A stretch of 20,647 nucleotides of DNA from a virus. The stretch covers positions 1 through 20,647 of IMG/VR virus record IMGVR_UViG_3300036832_001014, one strand, 5' to 3'. The notes beneath the pieces are model-generated. The model was not told the origin of the DNA and made no database searches. It saw only the letters and a list, made by a program, of their open reading frames with translations. Of the stretch, positions 1 through 4,143 are shown piece after piece (positions within the stretch are counted from its first letter, which is position 1; each line of letters begins with the position of its first letter). The translations under genes were made by a program, and so were the position numbers.

Positions 1-8
1 GGCCGTCG

Positions 9-47
9 CCGATAAACGTCACTATCTGGGATATTGCCTGCGCTCAC
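9..47 (-). CDS. Partial copy of the 81-aa protein gene (first 13 codons only)
   Basis: This is the left-end duplicate of the start of the gene complete at 20318-20563. A GTG start at 45-47 shares its first base with the TAG stop of the HNH gene, and the reading frame matches the right copy until the repeat ends at base 9. The fragment is produced by the terminal repeat and is not a separate gene. Confidence 0.8.
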
Positions 48-131
48 TAACGGCGCCTTTCCTCGTACCGGCGACGAGCGGCCTGACGACAGATGTTGCA
101 GGTCCGCCACGGCCGGCCACTCGGCCCTATC
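9..131. repeat. Left copy of 123-bp terminal direct repeat
   Basis: These 123 bases are identical to 20525-20647. The eight bases before them (1-8) do not match the bases preceding the right copy, so the identity begins abruptly at base 9. The repeat holds the 3' end of the HNH gene and the first codons of the next gene, and reading through the join gives an uninterrupted operon. The simplest explanation is a circular or concatemeric genome whose linear assembly overlaps itself, with a few wrong or chimeric bases at the very start. A genuine short direct terminal repeat is the alternative. Confidence 0.93.
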
Positions 132-472
132 TGGATATGGAGGTTGTCGCCGTCAAGCGGGTGACCGCGCGGGCACTCGGTCACCTGGGCCCGTGGTGAG
201 CGGCGCACGTTCTCGCTCGGCGTGACCAGCTCGAGGTGGTCGATGTTGACGCACAGCCGGTTGCGGCAGAGGTGGTCTACTTCGAGCTCGTCGGGGATCG
301 GGCCACGTAGAAGGATCCGCATGGAGCGGTGCGCCGATGTCGTGGTCTTGCCCATTCGGGCGACGCCGTAGCCGGTGCGGTTGACCGGGCCGGTCCACAG
401 ATCACATTGTGAATCCGGGAACTCTTTCCACATAGAAGCACGATTATCCGTAAATAGGCCCTCATCAGGCAT
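47..472 (-). CDS. HNH endonuclease (HNH_3-like, free-standing)
   Basis: A 141-aa protein with an HNH nuclease core at residues 65-90. VDHLC carries the first His, and a Cys-Val-Asn-Ile-Asp-His stretch followed by LELVTPSEN supplies the Asn and second His. A C-terminal Cys/His cluster follows (CPRGH at 100-104, CNIC at 125-128), probably a structural zinc site, and the tail is Arg-rich. Proteins of this type are site-specific DNA nucleases, often homing enzymes. I chose the ATG at 472 because GGAG lies about ten bases upstream; an earlier in-frame start at 496 falls inside the arm of an inverted repeat. The first 40 codons are noticeably richer in A+T than the neighbouring genes, which may mark acquired DNA. 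The TAG stop overlaps the GTG of the next gene across the circular join. Confidence 0.88.
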   Translation of the reverse strand: MPDEGLFTDNRASMWKEFPDSQCDLWTGPVNRTGYGVARMGKTTTSAHRSMRILLRGPIPDELEVDHLCRNRLCVNIDHLELVTPSENVRRSPRAQVTECPRGHPLDGDNLHIQIGPSGRPWRTCNICRQAARRRYEERRR

Positions 473-488
473 TAGGGGCGCGCTCCGT

Positions 489-539
489 TTCGGCACGGCC
501 GGACTTTTGGACGCGCCCGGCGTGTCCGGCCGTGCCGAA
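489..539. repeat. Perfect 16-bp inverted repeat between the two nuclease genes
   Basis: The arm TTCGGCACGGCCGGAC at 489-504 is the exact reverse complement of 524-539, with a 19-base loop. It fills the gap between the stop of the GIY-YIG gene and the start of the HNH gene. It could act as a transcription terminator, although no T-run follows on either strand, as an mRNA stability hairpin, or as a protein-binding site. The other perfect hairpin of this region, at 962-990, lies on the far side of the GIY-YIG gene. Confidence 0.85.
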
Positions 540-544
540 CGCGC

Positions 545-922
545 CTAGGCGGCCAGATGCACCACGGGCGGCGGCCAGTCGTGCTGATGCGGCAGGTTCA
601 CCACCCAGGCGATCACCTGTGGCGCGGGGTGATACCACTCGTGCGCCATGTGGAACGGCCGCAGCACCATGTGGACACGGTCTTCGTCCCGCTTCGTCTT
701 GTCGCGGTCGGTGGTAGCGAGCAGCGCGGCACGCAGCTCGGTCATGCGACGCGGTGGCTTGACGCTGTAGCCGATCTTGATCCACCCGTGGCGCCACGCG
801 GCGTACAAGTAGCCGCACGAAAGCGGCCCAGGTTCGTCGTCGAATAGCGACAGCTGGACGGGCGCGAAGGCGATTAGGTCGCCTTCGCGCTTGGACCGAT
901 AGTGGTCCTGCTGATACGACAT
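545..922 (-). CDS. GIY-YIG family nuclease (T5orf172/Mug113-like) with clamp-binding motif
   Basis: A 125-aa protein. Residues 38-41 (GYLY) and 49-53 (KIGYS) match the GIY and YIG elements. They are followed by paired Arg at 58-59, a Glu/His pair at 80 and 84, and an EWYH motif near 96, the pattern of the small Mug113/T5orf172 branch of GIY-YIG nucleases. Ahead of the domain, residues 23-27 read QLSLF, the consensus motif by which bacterial proteins bind the DNA polymerase III sliding clamp. The start is the ATG at 922 because AAGGAGG lies nine bases upstream; the ATG nine bases earlier has no room for a ribosome. It follows the early operon after a 128-base gap that contains a hairpin. The nuclease family is well supported; its biological target is unknown. 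Confidence 0.8.
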   Translation of the reverse strand: MSYQQDHYRSKREGDLIAFAPVQLSLFDDEPGPLSCGYLYAAWRHGWIKIGYSVKPPRRMTELRAALLATTDRDKTKRDEDRVHMVLRPFHMAHEWYHPAPQVIAWVVNLPHQHDWPPPVVHLAA

Positions 923-1050
923 CAGGGTCATCCTCCTTCTCAGACAAGGTTGGGTGACTGGCCGCCCGGGTGATATCCGCACCCGGGCGGTCGTCGCTGT
1001 CAGGGAAGAGTACACCCGTGTTATTTCGGTCATCAGGGGTCATAAATGGT
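923..1050 (-). promoter_or_regulatory. Intergenic region with a perfect hairpin and a strong ribosome binding site
   Basis: This 128-base gap precedes the GIY-YIG gene in an otherwise tightly packed operon. It carries an 11-bp perfect inverted repeat (962-972 and 980-990, arm CCGCCCGGGTG) with a 7-base loop, then the Shine-Dalgarno sequence AAGGAGG ahead of the start at 922. No clear promoter hexamer pair was found. The hairpin could be an attenuator or terminator separating the early operon from the nuclease segment; it lacks a T-run. Confidence 0.55.
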
Positions 1051-1335
1051 TCACTCGTCGAGGTCGGCGCGGGGCGGGAGGTGCAGCACGTCGCGGCGGA
1101 TCCGTTCGACCTGGATCCGGGAGAAGTCGCGGCCCGACAGATGTTCGTGGACTACGTCGCCCAGCGGCGGCGCCAGGTTGTAAGCCTTCGACCGGTCGTA
1201 ACCGGCCGGGCAGTCGCAGCGGTACACCTCGACCACCCACCGGAACTCCCCCGGTTTCTGTTCGAGGCGCCGGTCGAGCACGACCAGGCCGTGGTCGTCG
1301 CAGCGCGAGCAGCGCGGCGGCGGCTTGTGCTTCAT
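1051..1335 (-). CDS. Cys-rich (putative zinc-binding) small protein of the replication operon
   Basis: A 94-aa protein with CSRC at residues 9-12 and CDC at 40-42, a spacing that suggests one zinc ion held by four cysteines. The rest is basic and acidic with no membrane segment. The ATG overlaps the stop of the replication-initiator gene as ATGA, so translation is probably coupled. Position directly after the initiator is where lambdoid phages keep a helicase loader, but I see no AAA+ motifs and the protein is far too short for one. It might be an accessory replication or transcription factor. Function is not known. Confidence 0.7.
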   Translation of the reverse strand: MKHKPPPRCSRCDDHGLVVLDRRLEQKPGEFRWVVEVYRCDCPAGYDRSKAYNLAPPLGDVVHEHLSGRDFSRIQVERIRRDVLHLPPRADLDE

Positions 1336-1835
1336 TGCGGTTCCTCCCCGTTGTCGTAGACCGCCAGCGCGGCGCGGCGGGCCTCGGCGGTCCAGTCCGG
1401 GTAGTGGTCGTACGGCCCGCGGACAGGTTTGTCCCCAGCGCGGCCGCCCGCAGGGTGGCGGGCCGCGCTCTCCTTGATCTTCTCCAAAGACTCCATAGTC
1501 CGCGACCCAGACGCGTAGACCCCCTTAGCGTCACGCGCGGGGTCAGGCGCGTCAACGCGCAGGGTTACCCCGCGCGTGACGCGCGGGGTCAGATGCCATG
1601 TTGGGGATATCCCGAGCGGCTTATCCACCGTCAGATACCCCGCCTCGACGGCCCGGTCCAACGCCCGGCGGGCCGTCACGTGATGCACCCCCATGTCCGC
1701 CGCCAGCCGTACCGCCGACACCGTCACAGCCCCGGTGTAACGTGACGCCCGACCGGCGACGGCCTGCACCGCGTGTTTCGCCGTGCGGTCCAGATCCCAG
1801 ATGTCGAGGGCGGCCATGTAGGCGGCGATGTTCAC
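1332..1835 (-). CDS. Winged-helix replication initiator-like protein
   Basis: A 167-aa protein. Residues about 10-83 form a predicted winged helix: a helical start, then TVSAVRLAADMGVHHVTARR with the helix-turn-helix, then EAGYLTV and a wing strand. The second half is low-complexity and charged. The coding sequence contains three iteron-like direct repeats (1528-1591) just after the DNA-binding domain, the arrangement seen in lambda gene O, where the initiator binds iterons within its own gene. The GTG start overlaps the previous stop as GTGA, and the stop overlaps the next ATG. No helicase or polymerase lies nearby, so host enzymes would be recruited. A transcription regulator is the alternative. 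Confidence 0.65.
   Translation of the reverse strand: MNIAAYMAALDIWDLDRTAKHAVQAVAGRASRYTGAVTVSAVRLAADMGVHHVTARRALDRAVEAGYLTVDKPLGISPTWHLTPRVTRGVTLRVDAPDPARDAKGVYASGSRTMESLEKIKESAARHPAGGRAGDKPVRGPYDHYPDWTAEARRAALAVYDNGEEPQ
1528..1591 (-). repeat. Three iteron-like repeats inside the initiator gene (candidate replication origin)
   Basis: Read on the minus strand, TGACCCCGCGCGTCACGC starts at 1591 and TGACCCCGCGCGTGACGC starts at 1545 (17 of 18 identical). Between them, starting at 1567, lies a degenerate copy, TAACCCTGCGCGTTGACGC. Start-to-start spacing is 24 and 22 bases, about two helical turns, so the copies would lie on one face of the DNA. The first copy is also half of a 10-bp perfect palindrome on 1570-1590. 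A less GC-rich stretch (about 1465-1500) follows, which could be the unwinding region. The origin role is inferred from the layout. Confidence 0.6.
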
Positions 1836-1987
1836 CCCCGGAGGTCACGGGTAGCCTCCCGCCAGGCGCAATCGCGGCAGATCTGCTCGCCGTCGTCGAG
1901 ACGGTAGATCAGATGGCCGGGCGTGATCTTGTGGTCGCAGCGGTCGCAGATCCGGGAGAACTTGGCCGAGAACGCGGTGACGGTCAC
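1832..1987 (-). CDS. Small zinc-ribbon-like protein (51 aa)
   Basis: A 51-aa protein with two CxxC pairs (residues 14-17 and 37-40) flanking a short beta-rich segment, the usual form of a minimal zinc ribbon. It also has a SAKFSRICDRC lead typical of small phage zinc proteins that bind nucleic acid or partner proteins. The start is the GTG at 1987, which overlaps the previous stop as GTGA; longer in-frame extensions read through the neighbouring gene and look non-coding. Its stop again forms GTGA with the initiator gene. Function unknown; the operon suggests a role in replication or early regulation. Confidence 0.72.
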   Translation of the reverse strand: MTVTAFSAKFSRICDRCDHKITPGHLIYRLDDGEQICRDCAWREATRDLRG

Positions 1988-2130
1988 GGCCGGGCCGCCC
2001 GGAGCTGCTCGAGGTAGCGGCCGGCCCGCTCGCACGCCGCCAGGTTGCGGTTGTTGGGATTGTTGCGGTAGGCCAGCTCGGCGCTCAGAAGGTAGTGGCG
2101 GGCCCGCCAGTGAGCCCACCGCCACCGCAT
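1984..2130 (-). CDS. Small basic protein (48 aa), unknown function
   Basis: A short gene wedged between two better-supported ones. Its ATG at 2130 shares a base with the preceding TGA, and its TGA forms GTGA with the next gene. The product is Trp- and Arg-rich at the N terminus, followed by a helical stretch (YLLSAELAYRNNPNNRNLAA) with alternating charged and hydrophobic residues. The tight overlaps on both sides and sensible composition make it a probable gene, but I recognise no family. A TPR-like or helix-hairpin fold is possible from the pattern. Confidence 0.62.
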   Translation of the reverse strand: MRWRWAHWRARHYLLSAELAYRNNPNNRNLAACERAGRYLEQLRAARP

Positions 2131-2687
2131 CACCGGTAGCCCCTGGCTTCGGGGGCGTCGTCGTACACGTGTTCGGGGGCCCGGTCACCGCGCGGCCGTC
2201 CACCGCGCGGCGGTCGGGCCTCGGGCGGCGGCGGCGGGTCGTCGCCCTCGGCGAACAGGCTGGACGCGGCCAGCGCTGCCTTCGTGGCGGCGACCACCGC
2301 CCGTTTCTGGGCCATCTGGAGAACGTTGTTCCAGTCGGCTTTCCAGCCGGTCAAGTTGGCGAAACGGGATTCGTCGTAACCGGCGTAGCCTTCGCGCCGG
2401 GCGATCAACTGGCCTTCGTGGGTAGCGATCAGGCACACGTAGCGGACGCCGCGATGGTCACGGGCGTCGTCGTCGTCGACCTGGGTGGTAGCCGACGACA
2501 GGCGCGCCGCGAGCAGCAAGGTTTCGGCGCCGGCCTTCAATAGCGCCGGGCGGGCCCAGCCCGGGTACTGGCCGTAGTCGACGCCTTCGACGAGCGCTTC
2601 GCGCATCTGGGCCCGGACCCATTCGATCTGGCCTCTGGCCTCGGCCGGGGTGAGCCGGGCTGCCCCATCGGGCACAAGGTCGGTCAC
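2130..2687 (-). CDS. Phage protein of the 'EGVDYG...GAE / MAQKRA' recombination-associated family
   Basis: A 185-aa protein. Two blocks are characteristic of a conserved phage family: ALVEGVDYGQYPG followed by LLKAGAETLLLAARL (residues 31-63), and NNVLQMAQKRAVVAATKAAL followed by SSLFAEGDD (residues 120-150). Members often sit with recombination or single-strand annealing genes and share the second block with Erf-like proteins. An annealing role is plausible but unproven. The tail is Pro/Arg-rich and then acidic. The GTG start at 2687 overlaps the stop of the membrane peptide as GTGA; an upstream in-frame start would overlap that gene. It is the largest protein of the early operon. Confidence 0.72.
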   Translation of the reverse strand: MTDLVPDGAARLTPAEARGQIEWVRAQMREALVEGVDYGQYPGWARPALLKAGAETLLLAARLSSATTQVDDDDARDHRGVRYVCLIATHEGQLIARREGYAGYDESRFANLTGWKADWNNVLQMAQKRAVVAATKAALAASSLFAEGDDPPPPPEARPPRGGRPRGDRAPEHVYDDAPEARGYR

Positions 2688-2776
2688 AGCAGGGCCCCGG
2701 CGACGATGCCCCAGCACAGGGCGGCGAACACGACGACGATGGCGGCGTCGAGGGCGATCAGGCGGCGGGCGGTCAT
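2684..2776 (-). CDS. Single-helix membrane peptide (30 aa)
   Basis: A tiny gene between excisionase and the recombination-family gene, overlapping both (ATGA at its start, GTGA at its end). The product begins with two Arg and is otherwise one hydrophobic helix of about 20 residues (LDAAIVVVFAALCWGIVAGALL), so it should insert in the inner membrane with the N terminus inside. It is expressed with the early genes, far from the lysis genes. A role in host takeover or superinfection exclusion is possible, without direct evidence. Confidence 0.65.
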   Translation of the reverse strand: MTARRLIALDAAIVVVFAALCWGIVAGALL

Positions 2777-2955
2777 GATGCCGCCTTCGGCGTGATGAGT
2801 TTCTCTACGTCGGAGCGGCGGAACCGGCGGTGACCGCTTGGCAGCTCGACGGCGGTCGGAAGCAGGCCTTCTTCAGCCCAGCGCCAGACGGTCTGTCGAC
2901 TGACTCGGGCCAGGTCGGCCACTTCGTTGGTGGTAAGGAGGTCATCGGGTTGCAT
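2773..2955 (-). CDS. Excisionase-like MerR-type HTH protein
   Basis: A 60-aa protein that is almost entirely a MerR-superfamily winged helix-turn-helix of the excisionase (HTH_17) type: TTNEVADLARVSRQTVWRW, then EEGLLP, then SGHRRFRRSDVEKLI. Such proteins bind attachment-site DNA and steer the integrase towards excision, or act as small regulators. It is the first gene of the leftward early operon, directly behind a promoter with a perfect TTGACA, and diverges from the lysogeny genes. The ATG at 2955 has no Shine-Dalgarno sequence, which fits a nearly leaderless message. Being first in the lytic operon matches an excisionase, but a Cro-like regulator is also possible. Confidence 0.8.
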   Translation of the reverse strand: MQPDDLLTTNEVADLARVSRQTVWRWAEEGLLPTAVELPSGHRRFRRSDVEKLITPKAAS

Positions 2956-2993
2956 TAGTTACTTAGCGTTACTGATGTAACATCCGGTGTCAA
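2955..2993 (-). promoter_or_regulatory. Leftward early promoter with very short leader
   Basis: On the minus strand a perfect TTGACA lies at 2993-2988. After a 16-base spacer comes TAACGC at 2971-2966, a usable -10 element. The transcription start would be near 2959, leaving only about four untranslated bases before the ATG at 2955. An operator-like palindrome (2967-2981) covers the -10 element and spacer, so a bound repressor would block RNA polymerase. Hexamers were judged by eye. Confidence 0.6.
2967..2981. promoter_or_regulatory. Operator-like site at the leftward early promoter
   Basis: The 15-mer CGTTACTGATGTAAC contains the inverted repeat GTTAC-N4-GTAAC. It recurs with 13 of 15 identical bases, on the opposite strand, over the start of the repressor gene (3750-3764). 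An additional GTTAC half-site lies exactly 10 bp away at 2958-2962, and a GTAAC at 3001-3005. The likely ligand is the HTH repressor encoded at 3755-4105. Confidence 0.62.
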
Positions 2994-3062
2994 GGGCGGC
3001 GTAACCGGAAAACCCGGAAGGCCGGAGGGATAACGTTTATCCCTCCGCTATCGTGGGCCGCT
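2994..3062 (+). promoter_or_regulatory. Rightward control region with a 23-bp palindrome
   Basis: The space before the rightward gene holds a perfect inverted repeat, GGAGGGATAA and TTATCCCTCC separated by CGT, at 3024-3046. TATCGT at 3049-3054 is a possible -10 element placed eight bases before the ATG at 3063, which would again give a leaderless message; no good -35 is visible. The palindrome covers where RNA polymerase would contact DNA, so it is more likely an operator than a terminator. It is unlike the GTTAC operators, which suggests a second regulator. Confidence 0.5.
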
Positions 3063-3713
3063 ATGACTACCAACGACGAGCAGAGAACCAACGGCAATAT
3101 CCCGGTCCGGGTGACCCAGGCTGATATCGATCAGGCGACGGTCAACAATTCATCGCGTTGCGTCGTGGCCACCGCGATCGCCCGGTCCATCCCTGACGCC
3201 ACCCGGGTCTCAGTCGACGTGCAAGCCATCCGGTTCACCTCCGGCGGCAAGCGGCACACCTTCCTGACGCCGCCGACCGTGGCCGGTTATGTGGTCGCCT
3301 TCGACGCCGGCGAAGAGCTCCGGCCGTTCCGGTTCGTGCTGCGCAGCGATCAGCACATGGTCGTCCGGCCCAAGAAGCCACCCCTCACCCCGGCAGGAAG
3401 GACAACTGACCGCACGAAGAGCAAGGTGCGGAACGCCAAGAAGGCTGTAGAGCGGGCGGAAGCCAGGGCGGATGCTCTGAAGTCAGCTGGCGCCTCGCCC
3501 AGCGAGGTGAAGCGGGCAGAAGCCAAGGTCGCGGAAAAGCTCGAAGTGGTGAACGAAGCAGAGGACAAGCGGGCCGCGGTCATGGCCGCCTACTCCGGCC
3601 AACCGAAATACGAACCGGCGGACAAGTCGCTGCCGATGACCACGCCGCAGGTGTTCAAACGTAACGAGCGGGTGTACGGGATGCGCCTGCTACGTATCAA
3701 CCAGGCCCGGTAA
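3063..3713 (+). CDS. Conserved-looking phage protein of unknown function with coiled-coil middle
   Basis: A 216-aa soluble protein. Residues 13-102 form a compact domain (IPVRVTQADIDQATVNNSSR, then AIARSIPDA, then a GGKRHTFLTPPTVAGYVVAF segment) that resembles short hypothetical proteins common in actinobacterial phages and plasmids; I know no function for them. Residues about 118-178 are a long charged helix rich in Ala, Lys and Glu, probably a coiled coil. A short basic C-terminal segment follows. It is the first rightward gene, divergent from excisionase and upstream of the repressor with a separate promoter between them. No Shine-Dalgarno sequence is seen before the ATG. It may be expressed in the lysogen. 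Confidence 0.75.
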   Translation: MTTNDEQRTNGNIPVRVTQADIDQATVNNSSRCVVATAIARSIPDATRVSVDVQAIRFTSGGKRHTFLTPPTVAGYVVAFDAGEELRPFRFVLRSDQHMVVRPKKPPLTPAGRTTDRTKSKVRNAKKAVERAEARADALKSAGASPSEVKRAEAKVAEKLEVVNEAEDKRAAVMAAYSGQPKYEPADKSLPMTTPQVFKRNERVYGMRLLRINQAR

Positions 3714-3719
3714 CACGAC

Positions 3720-3754
3720 TTGACCACATCTGTTCCATAGGTTACCTTCGTTGC
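3720..3754 (+). promoter_or_regulatory. Repressor promoter giving a leaderless transcript
   Basis: TTGACC at 3720-3725, a 17-base spacer and TACCTT at 3743-3748 make a good sigma70-type promoter. Only six bases separate the -10 element from the ATG at 3755, so transcription should begin on, or within a base or two of, the start codon. There is no Shine-Dalgarno sequence, which is consistent with this. Lambda cI made from PRM is a known leaderless repressor message. Confidence 0.72.
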
Positions 3755-3768
3755 ATGAGTAACGAAGG
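3745..3768. promoter_or_regulatory. Autoregulatory operator over the repressor start codon
   Basis: CCTTCGTT at 3745-3752 and AACGAAGG at 3761-3768 form a perfect 8-bp inverted repeat with an 8-base spacer that holds the ATG. Within it, 3750-3764 read on the minus strand is CGTTACTCATGCAAC, matching the operator-like site at 2967-2981 in 13 of 15 positions. It overlaps the -10 element and transcription start, so occupancy would shut off the repressor gene. Confidence 0.65.
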
Positions 3769-4105
3769 GGTTGGGGTGGTGCCGGAGTGGACCGTCGGGG
3801 ACCGCATGATCAAGGCCCGGACGGTCGCCGACCTGTCGCAGGAACAGATGGGCGAATACCTCGGCCTGTCCCGGGTCACGCTCAGCCGGTACGAGACCGG
3901 CCACAACCGGGTACCGCTCACCGTGTTGCGCCTGTGGGCCATGCGCTGCGGGGTCCCGCTCGACTGGCTCCGCTATGGCGACGCTCCCCCGCTGCCCGAG
4001 GTCACCGCCGGGCCCAAGCCGCGCCCGAAGGGTCCGAAGCGTCCGAATCGTCGGACATCAACCGGATGGTTGATTGTGCCCCACCGCTTAGCGGCGGCGG
4101 CCTAG
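3755..4105 (+). CDS. Cro/C1-type HTH immunity repressor with ssrA-like C terminus
   Basis: A 116-aa protein. Residues 16-73 are a classical HTH_3 domain, with the helix-turn-helix at about 28-51 (LSQEQMGEYLGLSRVTLSRY). Residues 83-105 are a basic Pro/Lys/Arg linker and the last residues are RLAAAA. The absence of a peptidase or dimerisation domain makes it a compact repressor like those of integration-dependent mycobacteriophages. The gene ends 38 bases before the integrase start. Its 3' end contains two perfect inverted repeats back to back, which may be part of attP. The LAAAA ending resembles an ssrA tag recognised by ClpXP. Role as the immunity repressor is inferred from fold, position and operators. 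Confidence 0.82.
   Translation: MSNEGVGVVPEWTVGDRMIKARTVADLSQEQMGEYLGLSRVTLSRYETGHNRVPLTVLRLWAMRCGVPLDWLRYGDAPPLPEVTAGPKPRPKGPKRPNRRTSTGWLIVPHRLAAAA
4041..4094. repeat. Cluster of inverted repeats in the repressor 3' end (candidate attP region)
   Basis: GTCCGA-ATCG-TCGGAC (4041-4056) is followed without a gap by ATCAACC-GGAT-GGTTGAT (4057-4074), and then CCGC-TTA-GCGG (4084-4094). They lie between the HTH domain and the integrase gene, where integration-dependent phages carry attP. They are candidate integrase or excisionase binding sites. No tRNA 3'-end sequence was recognised, so the crossover core cannot be fixed from this window. Confidence 0.4.
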
Positions 4106-4143
4106 ACACGGGTCGGGCGGTGACTGTGACCCGGGAGTGTCCC

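Noticed and set aside
34-847. Plus-strand open frames over the nuclease genes, including 96 aa from 557
   Set aside because: They mirror well-supported minus-strand genes, are Arg/Gly/Pro-rich, and have no ribosome binding site. High GC content creates long antisense frames throughout this window.
489-990. Intrinsic terminators at the two perfect inverted repeats
   Set aside because: Neither hairpin is followed by a T-run on either strand, so they are listed as repeats with unknown role and not as terminators.
954-1745. A 263-aa plus-strand frame
   Set aside because: It covers the Cys-rich and initiator genes antisense, with Arg/Gly/Pro composition and no domain pattern. The minus-strand genes have overlapping start and stop signals and recognisable motifs.
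2967-3005. CRISPR-like or tandem repeat array from the GTTAC words
   Set aside because: The repeated unit is only five bases, with mixed orientation and irregular spacing. Operator half-sites explain it better.
4001-4140. tRNA 3'-end fragment as attP core in the repressor-integrase region
   Set aside because: GTCCGAATC superficially resembles a T-arm, but the conserved T-loop bases and acceptor pairing are absent on both strands.
3787-4143. N-terminal extension of the integrase frame back to 3787
   Set aside because: The extension reads through the repressor gene in another frame, is Arg/Pro/Gly-rich, and the ATG at 4144 has a good ribosome binding site and yields a normal integrase N terminus.
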